The notes: generated from the sequence alone by a model not told the origin. A stretch of 64,000 bases of DNA from DATIXJ01 sp963714795 (GCA_963714795.1 CAVQPS010000006.1:248001-312000); one strand, 5' to 3'. Shown: positions 17,091-26,824, counted from the stretch's first letter. Numbers and translations: made by a program.

Positions 17091-19205
17091 ATGACTATGA
17101 AAGAATATACTGGAGAAACAATCCGCAACATTGCCCTTGTCGGCCACGGAGGAGCCGGAAAAACTATTCTCGCCGAAGCAGCGTTGTACACCGCCGGTGC
17201 CATCACACGATTCGGAAAAGTTGAAGAAGGCAATACTGTGTCCGATTACCATCCTGATGAAGTTGAACGCCAGATTTCGATCAACACATCATTACTCTTT
17301 TGCGACTGGAAAGGGTTCAAAATCAATCTGCTCGACACCCCGGGATATACCGATTTTACCGGTGAAGTGAAAGCCGCCTTGCGCGTTGCCGATACTGCGG
17401 CTATCTTTTTGAAAGCGGTTGAAGGTGCTGAAGTCGGAACGGAAATCGTTTGGAACTATACGAAAGAATTAAAAAACGCGGCGTTATTTGTCGTTAATAA
17501 AATCGATAACGAAAATTCAAATGTTGATGCCGTTATTACCACCGCCAAAGAACGGTTCACGCACGACATTGCTCCGTTGCAATTTCCCGTTCAGCAGGGT
17601 GCCGGCTTCGAATCGATTGTCGATGTCCTGCGAATGAAGGTATTGAAGTTTAATCGCGACGGCAAAGGGAAATATACCGAATCGGACATTCCGGACGAAC
17701 TCAAAGCAAAAAGTTCCGAATTACGCGAACAGCTGATCGAACAAGTGGCGGAGACCGACGAAAAGCTTCTCGATAAATTTTTCAACAACGGAACTCTGAC
17801 CGAACAGGAACTGAAGCAAGGTTTAAAAACAGGAATCAAAGAACGCAAAATTTTTCCGTTGCTCTGTGCAGCCGGAGGGCATGGAATCGGTGTATCGTCG
17901 TTGCTCGATTTTATCACCGAATATTGTCCCAGTCCGGTGGAAGTTGAGCCCGCCGTCGGTGAAATTCCCAATGCACAAAATGGCGACCATAAACCAATTT
18001 CCGAAAAATGTGACCCCAACGGACCGCCGACGTTATTTGTTTTCAAAACGGTTTCTGAACCGCATGTCGGGGAACTTTCATTCTTCCGCGTCTATTCGGG
18101 AACTGTTGCGCCGGGAATGGATCTCGTCAACGAAGCCAATACTAAAACCGAACGCCTTGCTCAATTATTTCTGATGAGCGGCAAAGACCGGAAAGAAATA
18201 GGAAAAATATTTGCCGGTGATCTCGGTGCCGTGGTGAAATTGAAAGATACACATACGAACAATACGTTAAGCAGTAAATCGTTTCCGGTGATTCTCCCGC
18301 CTATTCCATTCCCCGAACCGGTCATCAGTATGTCGATTGTTGCAAAAGCAAAAGGGGACGAAGATAAAATTGCAAACGGTCTCCATTCGCTGCACGAAGA
18401 AGACCCGACATTCGTCATGCATGTCGATTCTGAACTGCATCAAACCGTCATCAGCGGACAGGGAGAACTTCATCTCGGTATTATTATCAAGCGATTGAAA
18501 GCAAAGTACGGCGTTGAAGTCGATATGATCGAGCCGAAGATTCCGTATCGCGAAACCATTCGCGGCCGCGCAAATGAAATTGAATACAAGCATAAAAAAC
18601 AGACAGGCGGCAGAGGGCAATTCGGGCATGTCTGGATAAAAGTTGAACCGTTGCCGCGCGGCGGCGGTTTCGAATTTGAGGATGCCATCGTGGGCGGCGT
18701 CGTGCCCGGACGTTTTGTTCCCGCGGTTGAAAAAGGAATCATCGAAGCGATGGTTTCCGGAGTCATCGCAGGTTATAAGGTCGTCGATGTGAAAGTGACC
18801 TTGTTCGATGGTTCGTATCATGATGTCGATTCCGACGAACATTCATTTAAGATCGCCGGACGGATGGCGTTTAAAAAAGGTTTTAAAGAAGCCAAACCGG
18901 TGTTACTGGAACCGATTTATGAGATCGAAGTAATTGTGCCGGAAGAGTACATGGGCGACGTCATGGGCGATATTTCCAGCCGTCGTGGAAAAATTCTAGG
19001 TATGGACTCGGACGGTTCTCATCAAATTATTAAAGCATTAGTGCCGCTCAAGGAACTGTTCCGGTATTCCACCATGCTGCGGTCGATGTCACAGGGACGC
19101 GGTATTCACAAACAAAAATTCGACCATTATGAAGAAATGCCGCGCGAAGTTGCCGAAAAAATCATCGCCGAGCATGCGAAACAAAAAGTCGAAGAAGAAG
19201 CGTAA
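17091..19205 (+). CDS. Elongation factor G-like GTPase (EF-G2 type)
   Basis: A 704-residue translational GTPase with all five EF-G domains. The P-loop is GHGGAGKT rather than GHVDAGKT. The G3 motif is DTPGYTDF, with Tyr at the position of the catalytic His of canonical EF-G (DTPGHVDF). NKID is present. The domain IV region GGRGQFGHVWIKVEP and the domain V end ILGMDSDGSHQIIKALVPL are well conserved. These differences place it in the EF-G2/FusA2-like paralogue group, whose members bind the ribosome but may not be the main translocase. A normal fusA is expected elsewhere in the genome. Confidence 0.85.
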   Translation: MTMKEYTGETIRNIALVGHGGAGKTILAEAALYTAGAITRFGKVEEGNTVSDYHPDEVERQISINTSLLFCDWKGFKINLLDTPGYTDFTGEVKAALRVADTAAIFLKAVEGAEVGTEIVWNYTKELKNAALFVVNKIDNENSNVDAVITTAKERFTHDIAPLQFPVQQGAGFESIVDVLRMKVLKFNRDGKGKYTESDIPDELKAKSSELREQLIEQVAETDEKLLDKFFNNGTLTEQELKQGLKTGIKERKIFPLLCAAGGHGIGVSSLLDFITEYCPSPVEVEPAVGEIPNAQNGDHKPISEKCDPNGPPTLFVFKTVSEPHVGELSFFRVYSGTVAPGMDLVNEANTKTERLAQLFLMSGKDRKEIGKIFAGDLGAVVKLKDTHTNNTLSSKSFPVILPPIPFPEPVISMSIVAKAKGDEDKIANGLHSLHEEDPTFVMHVDSELHQTVISGQGELHLGIIIKRLKAKYGVEVDMIEPKIPYRETIRGRANEIEYKHKKQTGGRGQFGHVWIKVEPLPRGGGFEFEDAIVGGVVPGRFVPAVEKGIIEAMVSGVIAGYKVVDVKVTLFDGSYHDVDSDEHSFKIAGRMAFKKGFKEAKPVLLEPIYEIEVIVPEEYMGDVMGDISSRRGKILGMDSDGSHQIIKALVPLKELFRYSTMLRSMSQGRGIHKQKFDHYEEMPREVAEKIIAEHAKQKVEEEA

Positions 19206-19245
19206 TCTCTTTCAAATTATTTTTCAGTAATCGGTTTTCGGCATA

Positions 19246-19737
19246 ATGATGGAACGACTCTTTTCGCCCTGGCGATCTCAGTACATTCAAAGCTTTTCCA
19301 AACCCGGAAAAGCCGACAGCGCGTGTGTGTTGTGTTCGGCCTACCAGGAAAAAAAGGACGATGAGAACCTGATCGTTCGGCGCGCGACGCATTGCTATGT
19401 TATCCTGAATCGTTACCCGTACAACAGCGGGCATCTCATGATCGTCCCGTATCGTCACATGGCGTCCCCGGTTGACCTGAATGCCCTGGAATCGGGCGAA
19501 ATTATGGGTCTTCTGCAGCAAATGATCAATGCATTGCAATCGCAATTGCATCCCGACGGTTTTAATATCGGGGCAAATGTCGGCAGGAGCGGCGGGGCGG
19601 GCATCGACCAGCATATTCATTTCCATCTTGTTCCACGATGGAATGGAGATACGAATTTCATGCCGACACTCGCCGATACAAAGATTGTGTCTGAAGATAT
19701 GCGGGAGACATTGAAGAAACTTCGTGCGGCGATGTAA
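19246..19737 (+). CDS. HIT family hydrolase
   Basis: A 163-residue histidine-triad protein. The active-site motif is QHIHFHLVPRW, fitting HxHxHxx. The upstream block NRYPYNSGHLMIVPYRH is typical of the branch near Ap4A phosphorylase/FHIT. An N-terminal CVLCSAYQ pair could bind zinc. It would act on dinucleoside polyphosphates or nucleotide conjugates in the cytoplasm. It follows the EF-G2 gene by 40 bases. The natural substrate is not certain. Confidence 0.92.
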   Translation: MMERLFSPWRSQYIQSFSKPGKADSACVLCSAYQEKKDDENLIVRRATHCYVILNRYPYNSGHLMIVPYRHMASPVDLNALESGEIMGLLQQMINALQSQLHPDGFNIGANVGRSGGAGIDQHIHFHLVPRWNGDTNFMPTLADTKIVSEDMRETLKKLRAAM

Positions 19738-19919
19738 CATCGTATTCTGTATGAACAAAGATTCCCGTATTTTCTTTGCAACAAAATCCGGGAGGAATAT
19801 GGTGATTCAGATCAACGAAACCTATTCTTGTCCCGAATAATTCACATAAATGCCTTATTTTGAGGGGTTCTCATTAAACTTTTTCCATCTCCAATTATCT
19901 AACTGATAGACGAAAGAGC

Positions 19920-20474
19920 ATGGTCATGAAGACGGATCTCGAGCTTGTAGAGCTCTTTCGCAACGGTGATGTTACCGGTTTTAACGAGCTGGTGCGGCGA
20001 TATCAGGAAAAAGTTTATTGGATTGCGCGGCGGACCATGGGAAACCATGAAGATGCAGACGACGTCGTACAGGATGTGTTCGTTCGGGTATTTGAGAAGT
20101 TGAAACATTTTCGCGGTGATTCGAACTTTTACACCTGGCTCTACCGCGTCACCGTGAATGTCAGTCTGAACGCACTACGAAAAAAACGAATTAAAGATAT
20201 ACTGCCGTATGACGAACTTTTTGAAGAAACGCTGCCCGCCGACAATCAGACTGATCGGGCGATGTACGAGCAGGAATATCAGACAATTTTGGAAAAAGCA
20301 ATAGCCAAATTACCCGCAAAACAAAAAGCGGCATTTATGATGCGTTATTACGATGAAATGACATATGAAGATATGGCGAAAATATTACATACATCGGTCG
20401 GCGGGCTCAAAGCGAATTATTTCCATGCATTGAAAAAAATTCAGGAATATGTTCGCAAGGAGATGTCTCAATGA
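19920..20474 (+). CDS. ECF sigma factor (RpoE-like)
   Basis: A 184-residue extracytoplasmic-function sigma factor. Region 2 includes FNELVRRYQEKVYWIARR and DADDVVQDVFVRVFEKL. Region 4 ends in the helix-turn-helix MTYEDMAKILHTSVGGLKA. Its start follows a GAAAGAG ribosome site. Its stop overlaps the start of the anti-sigma gene by 4 bases, the standard regulator pair. The downstream Spy-like gene suggests an envelope-stress circuit. Confidence 0.95.
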   Translation: MVMKTDLELVELFRNGDVTGFNELVRRYQEKVYWIARRTMGNHEDADDVVQDVFVRVFEKLKHFRGDSNFYTWLYRVTVNVSLNALRKKRIKDILPYDELFEETLPADNQTDRAMYEQEYQTILEKAIAKLPAKQKAAFMMRYYDEMTYEDMAKILHTSVGGLKANYFHALKKIQEYVRKEMSQ

Positions 20475-21100
20475 ATTGTAAAAAATTTCAGTATAGTATT
20501 CCGGATTTCATTAACGGCAAAATATCCGATACGGAAAAATCGCTGATGGACAATCATCTGGCGGTTTGTTCTTCCTGCCGGCAGGAGGTTGAGGATCTTC
20601 GCACGCTGTTCGCGGAAATCGATCACGAAACAGCATGGAAACCTTCGGATAATTATCTGGCAACGATTTTACCTCGTGTTCACGAACGGTTGGATAAAAA
20701 GCATTCTGCTCTGCTACCGGTGTGGGTAACACGGTTTGCTGTGCCGGTTGCGTCAGCTGCCGTGATTGTCGTTTTTCTGACGACGATTTTTCCGTTGAAC
20801 ATTACCGATTCCTCGTCGAATTCCGTTTCGTCGCTTGCACGCGTGTCTACCGACGATTTGAATGAATACGTCGAGCAGCAATCTGTCATCGGTGTTTCCG
20901 AATTTTCTGTAACCGACAATAAAGTGAAAGATTCCAACGAGGATAACATTATTCTCAAGAATATTTTAGGTGAAGAACATAACGGTTTTGCATATTTGAC
21001 TTCCAACCAGGAGTCGATCGATTATGTTGTGAGCGATCGGGATGCCGACGAGCTTATTCCGGCGTTAGAGAAGCAGTATTCATCAACAGTGAACGAGTAA
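20471..21100 (+). CDS. Zinc-finger anti-sigma factor
   Basis: A 209-residue anti-sigma factor. The N-terminal ZAS motif HLAVCSSC, with Cys3 nearby, binds zinc and would hold the cognate ECF sigma factor. A single membrane helix (FAVPVASAAVIVVFLTTIF, about residues 87-105) separates this domain from a Ser/Thr-rich periplasmic part of about 100 residues. It overlaps the sigma gene (ATGA), so the two are made in fixed proportion. The signal sensed is unknown. Confidence 0.88.
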   Translation: MNCKKFQYSIPDFINGKISDTEKSLMDNHLAVCSSCRQEVEDLRTLFAEIDHETAWKPSDNYLATILPRVHERLDKKHSALLPVWVTRFAVPVASAAVIVVFLTTIFPLNITDSSSNSVSSLARVSTDDLNEYVEQQSVIGVSEFSVTDNKVKDSNEDNIILKNILGEEHNGFAYLTSNQESIDYVVSDRDADELIPALEKQYSSTVNE

Positions 21101-21115
21101 ATCATAAGGTGCATC

Positions 21116-21613
21116 ATGAGATCTAAAATGGTTATAACTTTTTTTATTGTTTCAATCATTTTTTCCGTCAATGCGATCGCTCAAGGATCCGGAAGAGAAG
21201 GTGGAAGGAATGCTCAACCGGGACCGGAGCGGCTGGAACGGTTTCGTAAAATGCGTCTGGTGGAAGTGCTGAAATTAAATGAAGATGATGCGGTTCGATT
21301 TTTTGTAAAACAAACTGCCCACGAGGATCATGTCCGCGACCTCATGAAATCCCGCAATCAGATTCTTGATGATATGGACAGCGCCGTCCGTCAGCATGAT
21401 GAATCAAAAAAAGTCGATGGGCTTGCCGATCAATTGATGGCGGTCGATAAAAAAATATTTGAAGAACGTCAGCGGTATCAAAATGATGTCCGGCAGATGC
21501 TCACGTCGGAACAGTTCGGAAAATTTCTCGTCTTCGAGAGAAATTTCGGGCGTCAGGTCAGGGATGCTCTCGAAGAGATGCATCAGGACAGGCCCGAACG
21601 ACCAAGCCGTTGA
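21116..21613 (+). CDS. Spy/CpxP-like periplasmic protein
   Basis: A 165-residue exported protein with a signal peptide (MRSKMVITFFIVSIIFSVNA). The mature part is a highly charged, mostly helical domain of the LTxxQ/Spy or metal-resistance sensor type (LNEDDAVRFFVKQTAHEDHV, MLTSEQFGKFLVFE). Such proteins act as periplasmic chaperones or stress sensors. It is the third gene of the sigma/anti-sigma operon, 15 bases after the anti-sigma stop, and is followed by a terminator. Confidence 0.75.
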   Translation: MRSKMVITFFIVSIIFSVNAIAQGSGREGGRNAQPGPERLERFRKMRLVEVLKLNEDDAVRFFVKQTAHEDHVRDLMKSRNQILDDMDSAVRQHDESKKVDGLADQLMAVDKKIFEERQRYQNDVRQMLTSEQFGKFLVFERNFGRQVRDALEEMHQDRPERPSR

Positions 21614-21637
21614 TGTATTGAAGACCAGACATGGTGG

Positions 21638-21672
21638 AAACCCCTTGCCGGAATATCGGCGGGGGTTTTTTA
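21638..21672 (+). terminator. Rho-independent terminator of the ECF sigma operon
   Basis: The arm AAACCCCTTGCCG pairs with CGGCGGGGGTTT around the loop GAATAT, with a two-base bulge, and runs into TTTTTTA. It overlaps an upstream extension of the next frame, so that gene must start later, at 21709. Confidence 0.85.
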
Positions 21673-21708
21673 TTTGTAGATGTTCCAAATCCGATGTATA
21701 TTTTTAGT

Positions 21709-22872
21709 ATGCGAAAAGTCTATCTCGATCATACAGCAACAACGCCGCTGGATCCGGAAGTATTGGAAGCAATGATGCCGTATTTTCTGCAGAAATTCGG
21801 CAATGCTTCATCCATTCACCGGTTCGGTCAGGAATCCAAAGCGGCACTCGACGAAAGCCGGGATACTATTGCGAAAATTCTCGGTGCACAACAGGGTGAG
21901 CTTTTTTTTGTCAGCGGCGGCACCGAGGCTGATAATGCGCTCATCAAAGGCGTTGCCTGGAATATGAGAACAGTATCCGGTAAAGACCATATCATCACCT
22001 CGAACATCGAACATCATGCCGTACTGGAGACGTGTAAAAGTCTTGAAGATGAAAAATTCTCCGTGACGTATGTCGATGCCGATGCCGACGGATGCGTATC
22101 ACCGGAAAATGTTCTCAAAGCAATTCGCCCTTCGACCGGCATCATTTCCATCATGCATGCGAATAATGAAGTCGGAACCATCAACAGGATTGAGACCATC
22201 GGCCGGTTTGCCCGTGAAAGGAATATCCTGTTTCACACCGATGCAGTACAAACTTTCTGTAAGCTGCCGATCAATGTTGTGGACATGAACATCGATTTAC
22301 TTTCCATTTCCGCTCATAAAATTTATGGCCCGAAAGGCATCGGGGCGATGTTTGTTCGAAAGGGAATACAAATCGACCGTTTGATAGATGGCGGTGCTCA
22401 GGAACGCGGCAGGAGAGCCGGAACGGAAAATGTTCCGCTGGCCGTCGGTTTCGCAACAGCGGCACGTTTGATGAATCAGTCGAACGAAAACCAATCGTTT
22501 CGTTTGTTGGGGCTTAAAAACAAATTACAATCGATGCTGAAAGAACGTTTTCCCTTTGTCTTGTTCAACGGACATCCCTCGGAATCGATGCCGCATATTC
22601 TCAATATCTCTTTCGATAGCCGTAAGATTCGGATCGACGGTGAATCACTGCTATTCAATCTCGACCTTGCCGGAATTGCCGTCACGAGCGGTTCGGCATG
22701 CACATCGGGAAGCCAGGAACCGTCGCACGTACTGTTGGCAATGGGGCGGGATAGAGGCACGGCAAAGGCTTCGATTCGTTTTTCGATGGGAAATTCTACA
22801 TCTGAAGAAGATATCAATTACACAGTCGATGAACTTGAAAAGATTGTCAGTCGTATCGGGACAATTTTGTAA
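21709..22872 (+). CDS. Cysteine desulfurase (NifS/IscS family)
   Basis: A 387-residue PLP enzyme that takes sulfur from cysteine for Fe-S clusters and tRNA thiolation. ATG 21709 gives the standard N-terminus MRKVYLDHTATTPLDPEVLE. The PLP-binding lysine is in SAHKIYGPKG. The persulfide cysteine is in SGSACTSGSQ, with the short loop of the IscS/NifS group. RAGTENV and HANNEVGTI are conserved. No IscU gene is adjacent. It may serve MnmA or general cluster assembly. Confidence 0.92.
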   Translation: MRKVYLDHTATTPLDPEVLEAMMPYFLQKFGNASSIHRFGQESKAALDESRDTIAKILGAQQGELFFVSGGTEADNALIKGVAWNMRTVSGKDHIITSNIEHHAVLETCKSLEDEKFSVTYVDADADGCVSPENVLKAIRPSTGIISIMHANNEVGTINRIETIGRFARERNILFHTDAVQTFCKLPINVVDMNIDLLSISAHKIYGPKGIGAMFVRKGIQIDRLIDGGAQERGRRAGTENVPLAVGFATAARLMNQSNENQSFRLLGLKNKLQSMLKERFPFVLFNGHPSESMPHILNISFDSRKIRIDGESLLFNLDLAGIAVTSGSACTSGSQEPSHVLLAMGRDRGTAKASIRFSMGNSTSEEDINYTVDELEKIVSRIGTIL

Positions 22873-22880
22873 TTATCTTT

Positions 22881-23831
22881 TCAATCGTTACGCTTTTTTT
22901 TCATTTTTTCCCATTCCTTTAATGTCAATCCAAACCGCAATCCTCGTTCGCTGACAGTAACGGAAGAAAATGCAAACGCATTCATCATTTTGTAAAGAAT
23001 AAGAACTCCCGCTGTGATAATATCCGCTCTTCCTTCTGCACAATGGGAAAGTTGCCGGATTTCGTCGGTTGTCAAATTGGAGAGACGATCCAGCCACAAC
23101 CGTACGGATTCCATGGAGAGCCGGTATCCGCTGATTTTCTGCCGGTCGAAATTTTCCAATCCTAAATCGAAACATGCGAGTGTGGTGAGTGTTCCGGCAA
23201 CCCCGACGAGTTCATATTGATGAAAATCGGAATCATGGATTTTTTCAATTTCCTTCTCGATATATCGTGAGCCGGCTTTACGTTCTTCCGCTGCCGGTGG
23301 CTGGTGTTGAAAATATCGTTCGGTCAGTCTCACGGATCCAAGTTGTAAACTGTGACGCGTGAAGTCACGAATTCCGGCAGTCATTTCCGGTTGTCCGTAC
23401 GATAATTCGGTGCTTCCTCCTCCGATATCGATGACCGCAAAATGTTTTCCGGAGATTTTTAATCCGCTCAGAGCGCCGCGATATGTCCATAATGCTTCAT
23501 CTTCACCGCTGAAAACTTCTACCGCAAGGCCCGTGTGCTGTTTGATGTGTGAAAGGAACTGTTGCTGATTTGAGGCGTCACGAAGGAAACTTGTCCCGCA
23601 TGCAATAATCCGGTCTGCCTGTAATTGTTCTGATCGGTCCTTAAAATCGTTTAAGATTTCAATAATTTGATCGAATGAAGAACGTTGAATGGTATGATGT
23701 TCATCGACATATTTTCCCAACCTCGGAATTCGTTGTTCGTCATGAACGACGGAAATTGTTCCGGCATCGTCAACGTCGGCAATTAACAACAGAACGGTAT
23801 TCGTGCCGATATCGATAGAAGCGATTCTCAT
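22881..23831 (-). CDS. ppx: Exopolyphosphatase / guanosine pentaphosphatase (Ppx/GppA)
   Basis: A 316-residue member of the ASKHA fold family that splits phosphate from polyphosphate or pppGpp. The N-terminal phosphate-binding loop SIDIGTNTVLLLIADV and the second loop IDIGGGSTEL are both present. I start at ATG 23831, giving MRIASIDIGTNT, which overlaps the prmA stop by 4 bases. It is the short form with no C-terminal HD extension. It converges with the cysteine desulfurase gene, 8 bases apart. Confidence 0.88.
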   Translation of the reverse strand: MRIASIDIGTNTVLLLIADVDDAGTISVVHDEQRIPRLGKYVDEHHTIQRSSFDQIIEILNDFKDRSEQLQADRIIACGTSFLRDASNQQQFLSHIKQHTGLAVEVFSGEDEALWTYRGALSGLKISGKHFAVIDIGGGSTELSYGQPEMTAGIRDFTRHSLQLGSVRLTERYFQHQPPAAEERKAGSRYIEKEIEKIHDSDFHQYELVGVAGTLTTLACFDLGLENFDRQKISGYRLSMESVRLWLDRLSNLTTDEIRQLSHCAEGRADIITAGVLILYKMMNAFAFSSVTVSERGLRFGLTLKEWEKMKKKRND

Positions 23832-24682
23832 GAAGATTTTTGAGCGGCGATGGCGATCCACTCATGTTCAATCAATTCATCGATGACGGTAAAATGTTTT
23901 TCCTGAAGGTGGTTTTTCATGGATGGACCATCCGATGTCAGCAAACCGGAAAGCAGTAAAATACCGTGCGGAATCAGAACAGAGTGGAACTGTTCAAGCA
24001 GTTCGACGTTGGTATTCAGCGTGAGATTGGCAGTGATGAGGTCAAACGATTGCGGTAAAAAATTTTCGACCGGTTGATTTTCGATCTGAACCTGTTGTGA
24101 GACGTTATTGATGACGATATTTTCCCGGGCATTGTCGATTGACCATTCATCGATATCGATCCCAACGGCTTTTGCGGCGCCAAGTTTGACCGAAGCGATT
24201 GCCAGAATACCCGTGCCGGTTCCGACATCTAAAACAGTCGAATCGTTACGGATGTATCGTTCGAGTAAACTCAGTGTCAGGCGTGTGGTTTCGTGGTAGC
24301 CGGTACCGAAGGACATCTTCGGATCGATGAGGATGACCAGACGGTTGCCGGGATTGTCGTATGAAGTCCACGTCGGTTTGATGGTGATTGAGTTACCGAC
24401 TTCCACTGGCAGCAATGTTCGTTCCCATTGATCGTTCCAGTTTTCTTCTTTCAATTCCCGGAATTGAACGGATGCATTGGAAGAGATTATTCCCACGAGG
24501 GATTTAAGTTCCGATTGAAAAGTTTGATACGATTGCTCCGTCCAGCGGTCTTTATTGATGTAACACAACAGCGCCGTATCGGTTTCCTGAAATCCTTCAC
24601 ACCCCAATTCTGTCATCGTCGGCAGGAGGAGTTCACGCTGGTATTCCGTAGCGGAAATGGAAATCTCGAGATATGTTTTCAT
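23828..24682 (-). CDS. prmA: Ribosomal protein L11 methyltransferase
   Basis: A 284-residue SAM-dependent enzyme that methylates ribosomal protein L11. The N-terminal substrate domain is followed by a Rossmann fold with motif I DVGTGTGILAIAS and the acidic end of beta-2, VGIDIDEWSI. ITANLT, the NPPF-like motif IV of this family, follows the second strand pair. It sits in an operon of three minus-strand genes with the M28 peptidase upstream and ppx downstream. Confidence 0.9.
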   Translation of the reverse strand: MKTYLEISISATEYQRELLLPTMTELGCEGFQETDTALLCYINKDRWTEQSYQTFQSELKSLVGIISSNASVQFRELKEENWNDQWERTLLPVEVGNSITIKPTWTSYDNPGNRLVILIDPKMSFGTGYHETTRLTLSLLERYIRNDSTVLDVGTGTGILAIASVKLGAAKAVGIDIDEWSIDNARENIVINNVSQQVQIENQPVENFLPQSFDLITANLTLNTNVELLEQFHSVLIPHGILLLSGLLTSDGPSMKNHLQEKHFTVIDELIEHEWIAIAAQKSS

Positions 24683-24689
24683 CGGAGAA

Positions 24690-25634
24690 TTATTTCTGCG
24701 ATTGGAAAATGACGTGCAGTAAAACTTTTCCGACGGCCTGGAGGCTTTCCGGACTGCATTTATCGGGCGTATCTTCCGTCGTGTGCCATGGCGGATAATC
24801 GAAATCGATCAAATCGATCGTCTTAATGCCTGCTTCATTGAACGGTAAATGATCGTCGATCACCGGCCGTTGTGTCCGATCGGTAAATTGGAACACACCA
24901 AGGTCTTTCGCCGTTTCCCAGACAAGATTGACAATGTCGGGTGCATATTGTATGGAATTGGGTTCTTTTGGAATTTCCAGGTCTTTATCACCGACCATAT
25001 CAAGGAGAATGCCGAACATCGGATTAAAGCCCGGCGGAAGATTTTGAGTAAAATAACGGGCACCGAGTAAATAATTTTCTGTGTCACCTTCTTTTCCATA
25101 ATCTTCTCCGTCGACGAACAACATGTCGACTCCGACGGACGGAGGAATCTCTTTAAGATGTCTGGCAATTTCCAATAAAATAGCGACGCCGCTCGCCCCG
25201 TCGTTGGCACCGAGAATCGGCAGGTCGCGTTTCTTGGGATCGGGATCCTGATCCGCCTGCGGGCGGGAGTCCCAATGTGCGATCAAAAGAATTCTTTGCT
25301 TCGCTTGTGCGTTAAATGATGCGAAGATGTTTGTCATATTCAGCGTTTCGCCGTTGTATCCGATATGCGTAAAGGGCTGAAGTGTGACGGCATCGGCTGT
25401 TTTTTGAAGTTCATTTTGAAGATACTGGAGGCACCGTTGATGAGCCGGGGTGCCTGTCACCCTGGGCCCGAAATCCGTTTGAGCGGTTAAATACGCGAAC
25501 GCCTTCTGGCTGTCGAACGTGGGAGTTTGGATGTGAGCGCTTGATTGTGCCGGTTCTGGCATTTTTTCTGCCTGGTTTTTACTGCAATGTATGCTGGTTA
25601 GACATAATATCATCGCAATGACGTGACGATGCAT
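24690..25634 (-). CDS. M28 family zinc peptidase lipoprotein (glutaminyl cyclase-like)
   Basis: A 314-residue exported lipoprotein with lipobox LTSIHC. The M28 zinc ligands are seen in AHWDSRP, GANDGASG, DGEDYG and DMVGDKD. The bulky-insert style and PGFNPMFGILLDMVG place it near bacterial glutaminyl-peptide cyclotransferase-like enzymes rather than classical aminopeptidases. It would act in the periplasm on peptide N-termini. The final His ligand is probably in YPPWHTTEDTPDKC. Both activities remain possible. Confidence 0.85.
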   Translation of the reverse strand: MHRHVIAMILCLTSIHCSKNQAEKMPEPAQSSAHIQTPTFDSQKAFAYLTAQTDFGPRVTGTPAHQRCLQYLQNELQKTADAVTLQPFTHIGYNGETLNMTNIFASFNAQAKQRILLIAHWDSRPQADQDPDPKKRDLPILGANDGASGVAILLEIARHLKEIPPSVGVDMLFVDGEDYGKEGDTENYLLGARYFTQNLPPGFNPMFGILLDMVGDKDLEIPKEPNSIQYAPDIVNLVWETAKDLGVFQFTDRTQRPVIDDHLPFNEAGIKTIDLIDFDYPPWHTTEDTPDKCSPESLQAVGKVLLHVIFQSQK

Positions 25635-25769
25635 AAGTTCCTGCGTTTTAGTGGTTGGGAAGAAATCTAATAAAAACTTTTTTCAATCGCAATGCATACA
25701 TACGCAACTTCTTAGCGATTCAGCCGTATCTACCATCAAGAGTGCATTATCATGAGAAGGAGATTCATC

Positions 25770-26765
25770 ATGAATAAATTATCGTCAGTGGGCGTTAAGA
25801 TAACGATTCTGGTTGTTGTTGCATTACTGTTCGGAGCAACGATGGTTGCTCTTTCTTTAAGGGACAAGAGCATTGATCATAACGAAACATTCTGGCATGG
25901 TGGTAACAGGACAATAGGCGGTAATAAGACGATCGATAAGACATTTTCTGTACAGCAGGATGGAAAATTAATCGTCGATGCCGATGAAGGCAATATTACA
26001 ATTTCGGGCACGGACGATTCTGAGGTCAGCGTTCATATTTTGGCGCGCGGTTCCGATGAGCGGTTACAAAAGTTTGACGTGAAGTTAGATCAGGACGGTG
26101 ATGTGGTCAGGATATTGAACCGCCAGTCGCATACCCATTTTCATTTTTTTGAGAACAACGATTTAAATGTCGATTTCGAAATAAAAATTCCTCATACGTT
26201 CAATTTAGATCTACGAACGGCCGGTGGAAATATTTCGATTCGACAGGTGAAAGGAAAAATTGTCGGTGAAACCTCTGGCGGTGATATCGATTTATCGTCA
26301 TTGGAAGGTGACCTCAAAATGAATACGTCCGGCGGAAATGTGAATTTGACAAAATCTTCTGGAGATTTCGATCTCGAAACGTCCGGAGGCAATATGTTTG
26401 CCGAAACGATCACCGGCTCCATTCATATGGAAACATCCGGCGGGAATATCGACGTTCGCGACAGTGACGGAAAATTGGTCGCATCGACTTCCGGTGGTGA
26501 CATTAAAGTCTCGATGAAAGATAATAAGGGAATCGATCTTTCCACGTCGGGGGGAAGCGTTACTGTCAAACTTCCTTCGACTGCGCATGGGGATGTGAAT
26601 GCCGAGACCTCCGGCGGCGACGTCAGTACCAATCTTCCATTCTCCGGAAAAATCAAAGACGGCAAAATGAAAGGAAAAATTAACGGCGGCGGCGAACTAA
26701 TTAAACTGGAAACCTCCGGCGGTGATATCGTTATCAACTCGGGAGAAAAATCGGCGGATGATTGA
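25770..26765 (+). CDS. Membrane-anchored DUF4097-like beta-solenoid protein
   Basis: A 331-residue protein with one N-terminal membrane helix (ITILVVVALLFGATMVAL). The long beta-rich domain is built from repeats of about 20 residues marked by TSGG (eight copies, for example ETSGGDIDL, NTSGGNVNL, ETSGGNMFA). This is the DUF4097/DUF4098 adhesin-like fold. ATG 25770 has an AAGGAGA site 6 bases before it, and is better than ATG 25752. The role is unknown. Relatives are often found near ECF sigma systems, but here it is separate. Confidence 0.8.
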   Translation: MNKLSSVGVKITILVVVALLFGATMVALSLRDKSIDHNETFWHGGNRTIGGNKTIDKTFSVQQDGKLIVDADEGNITISGTDDSEVSVHILARGSDERLQKFDVKLDQDGDVVRILNRQSHTHFHFFENNDLNVDFEIKIPHTFNLDLRTAGGNISIRQVKGKIVGETSGGDIDLSSLEGDLKMNTSGGNVNLTKSSGDFDLETSGGNMFAETITGSIHMETSGGNIDVRDSDGKLVASTSGGDIKVSMKDNKGIDLSTSGGSVTVKLPSTAHGDVNAETSGGDVSTNLPFSGKIKDGKMKGKINGGGELIKLETSGGDIVINSGEKSADD

Positions 26766-26790
26766 GTTGTTCTGGTGCGACTGTTTTCCA

Positions 26791-26824
26791 AAAAGTCCGT
26801 TCTGATGAACGGACTTTTATTTTT
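26791..26824 (+). terminator. Bidirectional Rho-independent terminator
   Basis: Perfect 12-base arms AAAAGTCCGTTC and GAACGGACTTTT enclose the loop TGAT, with T-rich sequence after the right arm. The A-run at the left end provides a T-run for the opposite strand. It lies between the convergent DUF4097 gene and the PBP4 gene, overlapping the stop of the latter. Confidence 0.9.
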
